Positions 34,360 through 42,966 are shown, numbered from the stretch's first letter. The stretch is 64,000 nucleotides of DNA from Bdellovibrionales bacterium (GCA_018266375.1 JAFEAO010000005.1:610685-674684), one strand, 5' to 3'. A program made the numbers and translations. Notes: generated by a model not told the origin, from the sequence alone.

Positions 34360-34519
34360 TTGTCACCGTCTCGAGACTGTCATGGATTTGGTCGAGTTTG
34401 TTGTAGACGCTCTTTCCTACCGTGCGGGTAGCTGCAATGGACGCAATGGCAATGAGCATCACCAGAATGAGGTACTCGCTCATGCCCTGGCCGCTCTCGT
34501 TTAGTTTTGTCTGATTCAT
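34337..34519 (-). CDS. Flp-family type IVb pilin
   Basis: A 60-residue prepilin: short polar leader, GQGMSEYLILVMLIAIASIA with Glu and Tyr at positions 5 and 6 after the cleavage Gly (the Flp signature), and a short charged tail. CGGAGGA gives a strong ribosome binding site. Flp pilins form the bundle-forming Tad pili after cleavage by a TadV-type peptidase. No tadA, tadB, tadC or secretin gene is in the window. It heads the minus-strand cassette that continues to the phosphoesterase. Confidence 0.8.
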   Translation of the reverse strand: MNQTKLNESGQGMSEYLILVMLIAIASIAATRTVGKSVYNKLDQIHDSLETVTIESVQKK

Positions 34520-34583
34520 ACATTCCTCCGATTGAATATTGACACTTCAAGTTTCAGGCCAGCTATGCCAGACTGATATAGAC

Positions 34584-35210
34584 ATGCAAAGATCCGAAAA
34601 GTTCTTCATCTTCACGTGGAAAGAGCTGACCGTGATCGGGCTTCTGGCCTTGATCTCAATGGGTTTTTTTTTCACGCTCGGTCTGCATTACGGTAAAAAA
34701 CTTCCGAGCATCGGCTTAGGTGAAGAGTCTCACGAGACCGCCGGAAAATTGGAAGAAGGTTCGGAAGTCATACCTCCGCGCGAAGCTCTCGAACAGGGCG
34801 CCCAACACTCGGGTGGTGCGACAGAAGAGTCGATCAAAGAAGCGACCAAAGAGGAATTGAAGCAGACGAACGTAAAGCTCGAATCACCGAAGCAAGTGGA
34901 TCTTCCGACTGATAAAAAAGTTGAACCAAAGCCTGAGACCGCGAATCCAGAGTCAGCGCCGGTAGTCGCTGCCGCGAAAAAATACGCGATTCAATTAGGC
35001 TCATATCCAAGCAAGAAAGAAGCTCAATTAAGGATTAAGGCGCTTGCTCTGCGCGCGCTCCATACCGAAATCCGGACCGCCGAAGTGAACGGTCAAACCC
35101 GTTACCGCGTCGTGATCCCTGGTTTTACCAGGAAAGCACTCGCCGATAAAACCGGCAAAGATCTGCACGCGAAGCATAAGATCGAAAGCTTCATTACGAT
35201 CAAAGACTAA
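34584..35210 (+). CDS. SPOR domain membrane protein
   Basis: A 208-residue inner-membrane protein: cytoplasmic head of about 12 residues, one transmembrane helix (WKELTVIGLLALISMGFFFT), a long Glu/Lys/Pro periplasmic linker and a C-terminal SPOR domain (about 130-205; YAIQLGSYPSKKEAQLRIKA, YRVVIPGFTRKALADKTG). SPOR domains bind denuded glycan strands at the division septum, so a septal role like FtsN or DamX is probable. The ATG used removes 15 residues of a longer reading. Its stop lies four bases before the left inverted end of the REP transposase unit. Confidence 0.85.
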   Translation: MQRSEKFFIFTWKELTVIGLLALISMGFFFTLGLHYGKKLPSIGLGEESHETAGKLEEGSEVIPPREALEQGAQHSGGATEESIKEATKEELKQTNVKLESPKQVDLPTDKKVEPKPETANPESAPVVAAAKKYAIQLGSYPSKKEAQLRIKALALRALHTEIRTAEVNGQTRYRVVIPGFTRKALADKTGKDLHAKHKIESFITIKD

Positions 35211-35214
35211 AAGT

Positions 35215-35241
35215 AAAAGGTCACCCCGTACTTTTTGTTGA
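35215..35241 (+). repeat. Left 27-bp inverted repeat of the REP unit
   Basis: Identical, in reverse complement, to 35944-35970. The AAAAG and CTTTTT edges could form a small hairpin with T-rich ends and so help terminate the SPOR gene. Confidence 0.9.
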
Positions 35242-35249
35242 AACTTGCG

Positions 35250-35903
35250 TCAAAATTTGTCGTCGAGTTCTGCGATTTTTCTCGTGTTTAAATTTAGTGG
35301 TGGCTTGAACACAGTCTTTTTCAGCGCGAATCGGATGTGATTTTCTGTTTCACTGGCAAACGGTCGATTTAGCCATTCCATCCATTTGTGGGGCTCGATT
35401 GAAGGTAGGCGACGTTCCATGCCTGCGCGCGTGTAACTGATTGGAAACGGCAGTGGCGAGTTTCCGACCAGGCCGGAGTAAGTACTGAATCGATAGTTTT
35501 CTACTTTTTGGCATAGCCGAGCTCGAACTGGATTTCGATAAACATATTTTAATACCGTGTTGTAGTAGTGTGAATTATTGATATGGGTCCAGTGATAAGG
35601 CCCGCCGAAAACATGACCGCATAGTCCCGTAATTCCATGGATGTCTTTAGTGATGTTTCTCATGAATGGATTCATCACTTGTCCTAGGTCAAAAGTGGGA
35701 ACAGTAATGATCATATGAAAATGATTCGGCATCAGAACGAATGCTTGGATTTCGGACTCTCGTTTGATTGAAATCGAAAGGCACTCCAAGGAGATAATTT
35801 CCCATATCGTCTCCATCGACAATGGAAACAAGGCTCTAGCATTGGTTCTGGCTGTAACGTGGTATGGATAGAAATCGGATCGAATTAAGTTGTTTCTAGG
35901 CAC
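35250..35903 (-). CDS. REP-associated tyrosine transposase (RAYT, Y1 family)
   Basis: A 217-residue HUH nuclease of the Y1/IS200-like group. The HUH motif is in AFVLMPNHFHMIITV, and the catalytic Tyr region is YNTVLKYVYRNPVRARL, the family signature of RAYT proteins, which cut single-stranded DNA at REP-type hairpins. Length is typical. It sits alone between perfect inverted repeats, so it likely recognises these ends. RAYTs are usually single-copy domesticated enzymes rather than active insertion sequences. Codon use does not look foreign by eye. Confidence 0.9.
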   Translation of the reverse strand: MPRNNLIRSDFYPYHVTARTNARALFPLSMETIWEIISLECLSISIKRESEIQAFVLMPNHFHMIITVPTFDLGQVMNPFMRNITKDIHGITGLCGHVFGGPYHWTHINNSHYYNTVLKYVYRNPVRARLCQKVENYRFSTYSGLVGNSPLPFPISYTRAGMERRLPSIEPHKWMEWLNRPFASETENHIRFALKKTVFKPPLNLNTRKIAELDDKF

Positions 35904-35943
35904 ATGACTGTCTTAAGCAAATCGTACGCCAATGACGCGTTTC

Positions 35944-35970
35944 TCAACAAAAAGTACGGGGTGACCTTTT
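35944..35970 (-). repeat. Right 27-bp inverted repeat of the REP unit
   Basis: Reverse complement of 35215-35241 without mismatch. It ends three bases before the stop codon of the cyclic-nucleotide-binding gene and may help terminate it. Confidence 0.9.
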
Positions 35971-35973
35971 CCT

Positions 35974-36972
35974 TTATTTCTGGCGTTTTTGCTCGTTCAG
36001 TTTTCCGAGTTCATTCAACAGCCAGAACGTACGGTAGTCGAAGGTATTTTTGATCGGCTCGTACTCGGCCCAAATCTCTTCCGACGAAACAATCATGATG
36101 CTCGCCACGAAGTGGTGGTCATAGAGCTCTTGCAAAGCGCTTGGCTGAAGCTTAGCCGCGCGAAGTGGCGCCGCCATGTTTACTTTCTGAGACTTGTCGT
36201 TGACCGGCACCGCGCCCGGGCGGGCTTTCACCAGAGCCGAGAGCGCTTGAAAGCCGAGCTCGCTCAATGTGCGCTTTTTGCTGGGCTCAAGAATGTTTTG
36301 CTCGTTCAAGAACTGGATCATCTGATCCAGGAATTTGATGTCGGTGAGAACGAGGTCGTCTTTAAAAATCTCGACTTTTTTGAAGAGCTCGATCAGCGAG
36401 ATGATCTTGCTTGCCGGCACTTGCAGGATACCGGCAAAACGCTCGAGCATGCCCACGCTGAATTCGAACTGCGCGCTGTCCGCGCCGAGAGGTTTGCCGT
36501 AACGGGCAGCCACGGTGAGAGCGGCGGTACAAAAGCGCAAAAGCTCCGCAGTATTGACGAACACGTACTCACGCGAACGGTTACCGTGCTTGTCGGTTTC
36601 GTATTCAGTCGAGAGCGACTCGAGCAAGCGAATGCGGTTGTTTGCGGTACGCAGACGCGAGGTGATCGTCTTGGTCAAAGAAACGAACCACTCCGGCAGC
36701 TTTGCCATCGCGTCGTCGAGAGCCGTCTTCGAAATCTCGATCACCGTGACTGAAGTCAACGCTTCGCAAGAGGCCGAGCGAGGCTGATCGTCGAAGAACG
36801 CGAGCTCGCCCAAGATCTGACCCGCGCGTACGGTATCGATTTCGATGTTGCCTTCGGCTTTCCGTTTGAAGATGCGGATCATGCCTTGTTTTACAAAGTA
36901 GAGGTTTTTGGACTGGTCGCCTTCTTCGAACAAGACGTCCTGAGGTTTTAGGTTTAGTTCTCTTGCGCCCAT
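35974..36972 (-). CDS. Cyclic nucleotide-binding domain protein
   Basis: A 332-residue protein with an N-terminal cNMP-binding domain (residues about 3-118): DVLFEEGDQSKNLYFVKQG, the phosphate-binding cassette GELAFFDDQPRSASCEAL (the GE and R-S-A residues that hold cAMP or cGMP are kept). The remaining 210 residues are helical and contain no clear helix-turn-helix, so it is not a plain Crp-type regulator. It lies one base after a CHASE2 adenylate cyclase gene; the simplest reading is that it senses the cAMP made by that enzyme. Output is unknown. Confidence 0.85.
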   Translation of the reverse strand: MGARELNLKPQDVLFEEGDQSKNLYFVKQGMIRIFKRKAEGNIEIDTVRAGQILGELAFFDDQPRSASCEALTSVTVIEISKTALDDAMAKLPEWFVSLTKTITSRLRTANNRIRLLESLSTEYETDKHGNRSREYVFVNTAELLRFCTAALTVAARYGKPLGADSAQFEFSVGMLERFAGILQVPASKIISLIELFKKVEIFKDDLVLTDIKFLDQMIQFLNEQNILEPSKKRTLSELGFQALSALVKARPGAVPVNDKSQKVNMAAPLRAAKLQPSALQELYDHHFVASIMIVSSEEIWAEYEPIKNTFDYRTFWLLNELGKLNEQKRQK

Positions 36973-36973
36973 A

Positions 36974-39313
36974 TTATTTCGTCCTCATTTCAACTGTGCC
37001 ATCCCACTTTTCCGGTGGAGGGGTAATCCGGTAGGTTTCAACGCGCTCCAAGAAAGTTTCGGCCACTGTGTCAGACGAGCCGTGGTATTTTTCGTGGAGT
37101 TCTATACATTTTTTAAAAAATTTCTCGGCCTCGTCCCAATTACGTTGACGAAACGCGTCCCGGCCGAGGTAGTACATTTCGATAATGGATTCGTGCAAGT
37201 CCGTGACCGCGATTTGAATGATGTCGACTGCTTGGTTTTTACCCTTCACCTTCACTGAGTCGATGATTCGATACGGAAGTTTTTTGCGATCTTCTTCGGA
37301 AATCATCTCGAGAGAGTTGCGTGAGGTAAGAATTTTCGTGTCGTAAAGGCTGTTCAATCCCTCGAGACGTGACGCCAAGTTCACGTGGTCGCCGATCACG
37401 GTATATTCCATAATCTTCTTGGAACCCATGTTGCCGACGATCACGACGCCCGAGTTTACGCCGATCCGCACGCCGACTTCGACGCCGTACTTTTCCTTGA
37501 AGATCGGAGCGATCTCAAGCAAGCGCTCTTGCATTCGTTTTGCCGCCATGCATGCGCGAATTGCGTGATCGTTTTGGTGGATCGGAGCTCCCCAGAACGC
37601 CATTACTGCGTCGCCTATGTATTTATCGAGGGTGCCGCCGTATTCGAAGACGATGTCAGTCATCTCGGAGAGGTACTCGTTCAAAAACTGCGCGAGTACT
37701 TTAGGTTCGAGACCTTCGGAGAGGGTGGTGAAGCCCGCCAAATCCGAGAAGAGAATTGAGATCTCTTTACGGTCACCGCCCACTTGCAAGGCTTCCGGAT
37801 CTTTCAAAACCATATCGACGACCGATGGAGCGAGGTAGTGGCTGAAGACGTCGCGAACGGCTTTTTTATCCTGTTCCTCGATCCAGTAACGAACCGCCAA
37901 GATGAACATGAAGATCATCACCGTTTCCAAAAACAAAAACGCGGTCGGGATGTTGATATACTGCTCGAATAAAACTTTTACGTCGATCGCGCCGAAGATA
38001 CCCGCGAAGCCGATGAAGATAAGCAAGCTCGGGACCGCTTCGAAGCGCGAGAAGAGAACCGCGAAAATTAAACCGAGACCAATGATCAGCGCGAGCGGAA
38101 GCCAATCATACTTAATGCCAGTAGCAGACCGGAGAGAGTCGTTTGAGAGCAAGTTGTCGAGAGCGGTAGCATGACCTTCGACTCCGGCGGTATTGGTGTC
38201 GAACGGAAACGCCCGCATATCGTAAAGACCGATAGCGCTGACACCGAAGAGAACGACCGCATCCCTAAGCGCATCGTGAATCTCGGTCTCCGCCGGATCT
38301 TCGGCTGCCCTCATCACCTTCGCGGCAGAAATGTACTTGAACGAACGAGATGGTCCACGGAAGTTCAGATCCAAGCAGCCTAAGTTGGTTACGGGAATCG
38401 ACTCATCCGGAGTCTTTGAAAAGTACATACGCTCGACGCGCGCGTCGCTTGTGAAATTGATTTTAATTTGGTCTTGTTTGGCGAGAGCCGCCAACTGAAG
38501 CGCGAGCGACGGGTAAATTTTTTTACCGTTGATCATGAAGAGTTGGTAACGGCGAATGTAGCCGTCCGGGTCCGGCTGGGCATTGAAAAGACCGGAATAC
38601 TTTGCCGCATCATGGAGTACAGGGATGTTTGCGATCATCTCGATAATGTACATGAGCGGTGATTTCTGGATCACGTCGAGCGATAACGGGATTTCATCCG
38701 CGAGCGCGAATTTGCCCGCCATTTCTTCGATGCGCTTGTTGTTGTCGATGCTGGTGACGGCTTCGAGTTCGTCTTTGGTTGCGTAGGCCGGTTGTAAGCC
38801 CACGGTCATGGATTCACCGGTAACGATGCGGTCTTTGTAGGCTGAAAACACCTGTGCAAGGAGCGGATCACCCTCAAAGCTTCTCACGTCTTCCAGGAGC
38901 TGGGGTGAACTCTTTTGAATCAGGTCGTACACTTCGGCTGGAATCCGCTCTTCCGGTTCCGAGAAGGCCACGTCGAGTCCGAGATACTTGACCTTCATCT
39001 TCGAAAGCAAAGTGTGAATCAAGCTGCCGTACACTTCGCGGTGCCAAGGCCAACGACCGAGCATTTCGACTGAGGCGTCGTCAGCGTCGACGATGACGAT
39101 ATTGTTTTTAACGGGTTCGGGTCCGCGTGCGCGGAATTTAATGTTTGTCATGGTTCCGTTCAAAGAACGCGCGATCGGGTAAATTTTTTCACGCAACAAG
39201 GTGTTTTGAAGCTTGCCTTGCTCGCCCAAGTCAAAGGTGAGCTGGAACAAAGCCGCGGTTGCGATAAACGGGATGGACAGCATCCACAGGTGCTTTTTTA
39301 GGAAGCGTTTCAT
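36974..39313 (-). CDS. CHASE2 domain class III adenylate cyclase
   Basis: A 779-residue membrane enzyme. One N-terminal helix precedes a periplasmic CHASE2 sensor (residues about 30-390), then three helices (about 395-475) and a class III cyclase domain (about 510-700). Catalytic features are ILFSDLAGFTTLSE and YIGDAVMAFWGAP (metal Asp pair), the specificity Lys in LDKYIGD and Thr in EYTVIGD (the K/T pair of class IIIb adenylate cyclases), and NLASRLEG with the transition-state Asn and Arg. It should make cAMP in response to an unknown periplasmic signal. A helical tail (about 720-779, TPR-like) follows. It is coupled to dedA upstream (ATGA) and to the cNMP-binding gene. Confidence 0.92.
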   Translation of the reverse strand: MKRFLKKHLWMLSIPFIATAALFQLTFDLGEQGKLQNTLLREKIYPIARSLNGTMTNIKFRARGPEPVKNNIVIVDADDASVEMLGRWPWHREVYGSLIHTLLSKMKVKYLGLDVAFSEPEERIPAEVYDLIQKSSPQLLEDVRSFEGDPLLAQVFSAYKDRIVTGESMTVGLQPAYATKDELEAVTSIDNNKRIEEMAGKFALADEIPLSLDVIQKSPLMYIIEMIANIPVLHDAAKYSGLFNAQPDPDGYIRRYQLFMINGKKIYPSLALQLAALAKQDQIKINFTSDARVERMYFSKTPDESIPVTNLGCLDLNFRGPSRSFKYISAAKVMRAAEDPAETEIHDALRDAVVLFGVSAIGLYDMRAFPFDTNTAGVEGHATALDNLLSNDSLRSATGIKYDWLPLALIIGLGLIFAVLFSRFEAVPSLLIFIGFAGIFGAIDVKVLFEQYINIPTAFLFLETVMIFMFILAVRYWIEEQDKKAVRDVFSHYLAPSVVDMVLKDPEALQVGGDRKEISILFSDLAGFTTLSEGLEPKVLAQFLNEYLSEMTDIVFEYGGTLDKYIGDAVMAFWGAPIHQNDHAIRACMAAKRMQERLLEIAPIFKEKYGVEVGVRIGVNSGVVIVGNMGSKKIMEYTVIGDHVNLASRLEGLNSLYDTKILTSRNSLEMISEEDRKKLPYRIIDSVKVKGKNQAVDIIQIAVTDLHESIIEMYYLGRDAFRQRNWDEAEKFFKKCIELHEKYHGSSDTVAETFLERVETYRITPPPEKWDGTVEMRTK

Positions 39314-39930
39314 GCGAGGAGCGTTCCCTTCTCGCGAGATTTACGACTGCGTTGATAGGTAAAGTAAATCGCTGCGAGAATAACGATGCCAAGCAGGCCA
39401 AACTGGAATTTTTTGAGGGTCGCGACGACTTGATCAATGTTCTCGCTCGCGTAAAAGGACGCACCCATGAGCACGGGCAGATAGATGAGGGTCGCGGTTG
39501 CGTCCATGATGTAGAACGTGCGGGGGTTTACCTGCAAGCTTCCTGCCGCAAAAAAAAGTGGTGTACGGATCAGCGGAAGAAAACGCACGATAAACAAAAA
39601 CTTTTCGCCCTTGGTATTGATGAAGTTTTCGGCCATCGTGATTTTTTCTGGCTTGAAGATCCATTTGAACGGCGCGATGTTCAGAAGCGACTTGCCCCAG
39701 CGCCGACCGACGAAAAAGATCACCGTGTCGCCAGTCATGATCGCGAGGAAAGCGAGGACGATTAAAATTTTAAGATCGAAGTAGCCGAGAGCGGCGAGTA
39801 CCGAGGCGGTGATCAGTGTGATGTCCGAGTTCCAGGGAAACCCCATTCCACACGCCGCGATGAGTGTGTAGAACAAAAAATATCCGGTCGGTCCGGTGAA
39901 TTGAGTAAGGAGTTCTCTCGCTTGATCCAT
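39310..39930 (-). CDS. DedA family membrane protein
   Basis: A 206-residue inner-membrane protein of the DedA (SNARE-associated/VTT) family, members of which move lipids or lipid carriers and support membrane potential. Family features are GFPWNSDITLITASVLAALG, GDTVIFFVGRRWGKS, and FIVRFLPLIRTPLFFAAGSLQ. It heads the cyclase operon and is coupled by ATGA. No ribosome binding site precedes the ATG and a terminator lies about 25 bases upstream, so a leaderless or very short leader message is likely. Confidence 0.88.
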   Translation of the reverse strand: MDQARELLTQFTGPTGYFLFYTLIAACGMGFPWNSDITLITASVLAALGYFDLKILIVLAFLAIMTGDTVIFFVGRRWGKSLLNIAPFKWIFKPEKITMAENFINTKGEKFLFIVRFLPLIRTPLFFAAGSLQVNPRTFYIMDATATLIYLPVLMGASFYASENIDQVVATLKKFQFGLLGIVILAAIYFTYQRSRKSREKGTLLA

Positions 39931-39955
39931 AAGTTTAGTTTAAAGAGCGAGAATG

Positions 39956-39990
39956 AAAAAAGCACCTGAAACCCATTGGATTTCAGGTGC
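39956..39990 (-). terminator. Rho-independent terminator of the 40042 lipoprotein gene
   Basis: On the minus strand GCACCTGAAA (arm 39990-39981) pairs with TTTCAGGTGC (39971-39962), 10 bp perfect, followed by a run of six T. It serves the minus-strand lipoprotein gene ending at 40042 and lies just before the dedA start. Confidence 0.85.
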
Positions 39991-40041
39991 CAAATTTTTA
40001 TGCGTCAAATTGGCTTCGCGTCGACCAGCGAGCAACTTTTG

Positions 40042-40815
40042 TTATTGTTTCAAGCCGCCGATGGTGGCGATTTCGTCCTTGTACCATTTCGAAAGAATCG
40101 CTTTCGAAGTCTCAGGACTGGTGCCCCAGTGAGCGGCGACGTCGACGTTGAGATCAACGAGGCCCGCTTGATCGCCTTTCATCGCGTTCATGATCGCGGT
40201 TTGAGCTTTGGTTGGATCGACACCATAGAGGCGTTTGCCGATATCCGCCATATCTTGTGCCGTTCTTGAGCGATCTTTGCCGATGGTCGCCCAGTCTTGG
40301 AGCGTTCCGGCGATTGCGATGCCTTTGTCTTCAGCAAGAGCGTATTCTGACGCAAATTTCTTACCTGCGGCCGCAGTGATCTGTTGCTCTTTAGCGGCAG
40401 CCATCGCGATGATGTCGGCAGAGTTAGCATCCGCTTGATCGAGTTCGTTCAAAGCGTTTCCGTAGGAATCATAGAGAATCCCGGTTGGGCTCAGCCATGC
40501 AGAGCCGTAATAAATGGCCGCGTATCCGTAAGAATCGGTGTAAGTCCAAGGACCTGGCTGCATGTAGGCTTGATTGTGGTATGGGTCCGCGCCTAATTGG
40601 ATCTTTGATCCGCTTGCGTAGAAATTACAACCGGACATTGGATACCCATAGCTAATGCACTGAGTGCCATAGACGTCGTACCATGCGCGTTTGTAGGGAT
40701 CGGAGTAACCTCCGCCACCTCCTACTGTCGTCACCGAACAAGCTGACAGCGAAACTGCGAACAAAGCGCCCGCGGTAATCGATAACATTATATTTTTGAT
40801 TCGAACTAGGTTCAT
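40042..40815 (-). CDS. Hypothetical lipoprotein, Tyr/Gly-rich
   Basis: A 257-residue lipoprotein (lipobox LSAC near residue 26). The mature N-terminal half is rich in Tyr, Gly and Ser (GYSDPYKRAWYDVYGTQC), and the C-terminal half is an Ala-rich helical region (ANSADIIAMAAAKEQQITAA). No family is recognised. GAGGGGG eight bases upstream supports the ATG, and a strong terminator closes the gene, so it is monocistronic and probably well expressed. Confidence 0.68.
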   Translation of the reverse strand: MNLVRIKNIMLSITAGALFAVSLSACSVTTVGGGGGYSDPYKRAWYDVYGTQCISYGYPMSGCNFYASGSKIQLGADPYHNQAYMQPGPWTYTDSYGYAAIYYGSAWLSPTGILYDSYGNALNELDQADANSADIIAMAAAKEQQITAAAGKKFASEYALAEDKGIAIAGTLQDWATIGKDRSRTAQDMADIGKRLYGVDPTKAQTAIMNAMKGDQAGLVDLNVDVAAHWGTSPETSKAILSKWYKDEIATIGGLKQ

Positions 40816-40940
40816 AGTGTTGCCCCCTCATTGGCATTCATTACCGCTCTCAACAGCAAGCGTTGTGCCAAATAACCGGTTTTGTAATCTAATGTAATTT
40901 CCATTGCATGATGCATAGAGTTAAACCCCAAAAACGTCCG

Positions 40941-40971
40941 GCAGACGGATGTGGTGGCGTTTTGCGTCTGC
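40941..40971 (-). terminator. Possible terminator of cinA
   Basis: GCAGACG and CGTCTGC (7 bp, 17-base loop) lie in the 231-base gap downstream of cinA; on the minus strand a GTTTTTGG tract follows 8 bases later. The loop is large, so it is weak. Otherwise this gap shows only the ribosome binding site of the lipoprotein gene. Confidence 0.35.
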
Positions 40972-41046
40972 AAAAACTTCTATATTCCCTAAACTTGCGG
41001 GGATATTTGTTCAAACCCATGGGCGTTGGAGTATTTGAAATAAGCG

Positions 41047-42294
41047 TCACGACTTGAGTTCACGGCGAAGAAGATCGAGAGCGGCCTGAGCTGCGCGTTC
41101 TTTGGCGCGTTCGCGATTGGCTTCCATGTAGAATGTTTTTGCGCTCATTCCATTTGGTCCTGCAAATCCCAGGCAGATGGTGCCGACTTTTGCAAACTTG
41201 TCACCGCCACTCGGTCCGAGGTATCCGGTCGTGGAGATCGCGTAAGTCGTGCTCCACTTTTTTTGGATCGCCCAGGCCATCGCTTTTGCCACTTGCTCGG
41301 ATACGACACCGTGAGTGTCGATCGTGCGCGGTGGAATTTCGAGTTCCTCGTGTTTGAGAACGGTTTGGTAGGGCACAATCGTGCCCTTTAAGACCGAAGA
41401 TGCGCCGGGAACTTGCGTGAGCCGGTGAGTGACGAGCCCGCCGGTGCAGCTTTCGGCGATGGCGAGGGTTGCTCCCTCAGCCTTGAGTTTGCTGAGCACG
41501 ATCTCTTCGAGCGTGATCGGGTCGAAGCCATAAAAATCTTTGCCGCAACAGTTTTTGAGTTCGTCAATAAGCTTATCGAACTCGGTATCCTGCTCATGTT
41601 TGGTCGCGGTCATTTGCAAGCGCAGCTTAACGAGTATCGAACTCGGGAGGAACGAAAGCGAAACGTTTGGCATTGATTTGATCTTTTGCACGAATGGATC
41701 GCAACGCTCGGCGAGCATGCTCTCGCCAATGCCCGTGGTGAGGAGAGTTTGCTTTAAGATGTGCTCTCCGGTTTTAGTGAGCTGCTTTTGCAATGTCGGT
41801 GCGATGAACCGCTCCATCATGCTCTTCATCTCGTGCGGAACACCCGGGAACACGAAGTACTGGACTTTATCGCTCGTGAAGTATTGTCCGGCCGCGGTTC
41901 CGCAGTCGTTGTCGATGCGAGTGGAGCCTTTCAAAAGCAATGCCTGCTTTTTGTTGCTTTCGGCCATCGGGCGGTTGCGCGACTTAAAGTACCCGGTCAT
42001 TTGTGCAAGCCAGTCATGATCGTACTCCTGCGGCATCTTCAAATATTTGGAGAGCACTTCGAGAGTGATATCGTCGTGAGTGGGGCCGAGTCCGCCGCCG
42101 ATTAAGATGACATCGGATCGCGGCCGAAGATAATCGAGAGCCTCAGTGATCGCTTTAGAATTATCTCCGACGGTGAGCTGCTGAGCCACGTTCAAGCCCA
42201 GATCCGTCAATTTGCTGCCAATCCATTGGGCATTGGAGTTTAAAACCTGTCCAATGAGGAGTTCGTCGCCGATGGTGAGTATGCTTGCTCGCAT
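41047..42294 (-). CDS. cinA: CinA family nicotinamide-nucleotide amidohydrolase
   Basis: A 415-residue two-domain CinA. The N-terminal MoCF-like domain (residues 1-170; ILTIGDELLIGQVLNSNAQW, GGLGPTHDD) has a pyrophosphatase-type role, and the C-terminal domain (about 255-410; AESCTGGLVTHRLTQVPGAS, GYLGPSGGD) is the NMN deamidase that recycles pyridine nucleotides. The chosen ATG is directly before RASILTIGDE. It is not beside recA here, unlike in many genomes. Confidence 0.93.
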   Translation of the reverse strand: MRASILTIGDELLIGQVLNSNAQWIGSKLTDLGLNVAQQLTVGDNSKAITEALDYLRPRSDVILIGGGLGPTHDDITLEVLSKYLKMPQEYDHDWLAQMTGYFKSRNRPMAESNKKQALLLKGSTRIDNDCGTAAGQYFTSDKVQYFVFPGVPHEMKSMMERFIAPTLQKQLTKTGEHILKQTLLTTGIGESMLAERCDPFVQKIKSMPNVSLSFLPSSILVKLRLQMTATKHEQDTEFDKLIDELKNCCGKDFYGFDPITLEEIVLSKLKAEGATLAIAESCTGGLVTHRLTQVPGASSVLKGTIVPYQTVLKHEELEIPPRTIDTHGVVSEQVAKAMAWAIQKKWSTTYAISTTGYLGPSGGDKFAKVGTICLGFAGPNGMSAKTFYMEANRERAKERAAQAALDLLRRELKS

Positions 42295-42401
42295 GGTAAT
42301 TTTTGTCGACCTCTTCATCACTATTTATTTATTACCGTGGCCTGCGATATTATAAGTGAAGGTTAGCTCAAACGCCTCAATTATGAAAGGGTCGAAGCAA
42401 G

Positions 42402-42905
42402 ATGAAAAATCTGAGTTTCATTTTAGCATGTTTGTTCGTGGTAACGGTTTCGAACGCACAGGAAATTACAAAAGATTCCGGTTCGTGGGTTTGTGAGGCG
42501 CAGTGTAATCCTGTAGACGTGATGAACGCGGGTAAAACTGCCGGCACCAGCGTGAAGATGGCTTTGCCAAACCAGAAGGTGGCAGGCAAAATTAAGGGTG
42601 TAACGAAAAACACCGGAGAGAAAAAAATCGAAGTAGCCGTTCCAGGAAACGACGATGGCGGTTGTACTACTGTGAATCTTTGCAAGGCTCTCGGTACTTC
42701 AGCGGTGGACGCGGCAACCAAGCTGAACAATCTTTTCAAAGCCGAGATGCGCACCATCGCTTCGGCAAATAACGGTGTCTGTAAAAATCGTAGTTTTTCA
42801 AATTGGGTTTGCGCCGGGCCAAACGGTGCCAAAACCGATAAGAGCGTGCTCACTGCAGACGCCGATTACGGCGGATCGACTGACGCCAAAAAAGGTAGTC
42901 AGTGA
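42402..42905 (+). CDS. Small secreted Cys-containing protein
   Basis: A 167-residue protein with a signal peptide (cleaved after SNA-Q, residue 19). The mature part has about seven cysteines (WVCEAQC, GGCTTVNLC, GVCKNRSFSNWVC), which suggests a disulfide-bonded secreted protein. The gene is convergent with acs and monocistronic, with a terminator directly downstream. No family recognised. Confidence 0.65.
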   Translation: MKNLSFILACLFVVTVSNAQEITKDSGSWVCEAQCNPVDVMNAGKTAGTSVKMALPNQKVAGKIKGVTKNTGEKKIEVAVPGNDDGGCTTVNLCKALGTSAVDAATKLNNLFKAEMRTIASANNGVCKNRSFSNWVCAGPNGAKTDKSVLTADADYGGSTDAKKGSQ

Positions 42906-42937
42906 TCTAAATGTTTCTTAGGATTAAGATGAAGTGA

Positions 42938-42964
42938 GAATCCGAATTCCGGATTCCAGATTTT

Positions 42965-42966
<2 letters not shown>
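42938..42966. terminator. Terminator between the 42402 gene and acs
   Basis: GAATCCG (42938-42944) and CGGATTC (42950-42956) form a perfect 7-bp stem with a five-base loop, followed by CAGATTTTTT. It serves the plus-strand gene; the T-run overlaps the acs stop. Confidence 0.65.

Larger units (their letters stand above)
35215..35970 (-). mobile_element. REP-type tyrosine transposase unit with perfect 27-bp inverted ends
   Basis: A 756-bp unit holds one transposase gene between perfect 27-bp inverted repeats at 35215-35241 and 35944-35970. The shared sequence begins AAAAGGTCACCCCGTACTTT. The ends lie four and three bases from the stop codons of the two flanking convergent genes. No target-site duplication is visible, as expected for single-strand HUH transposition. 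Confidence 0.8.
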
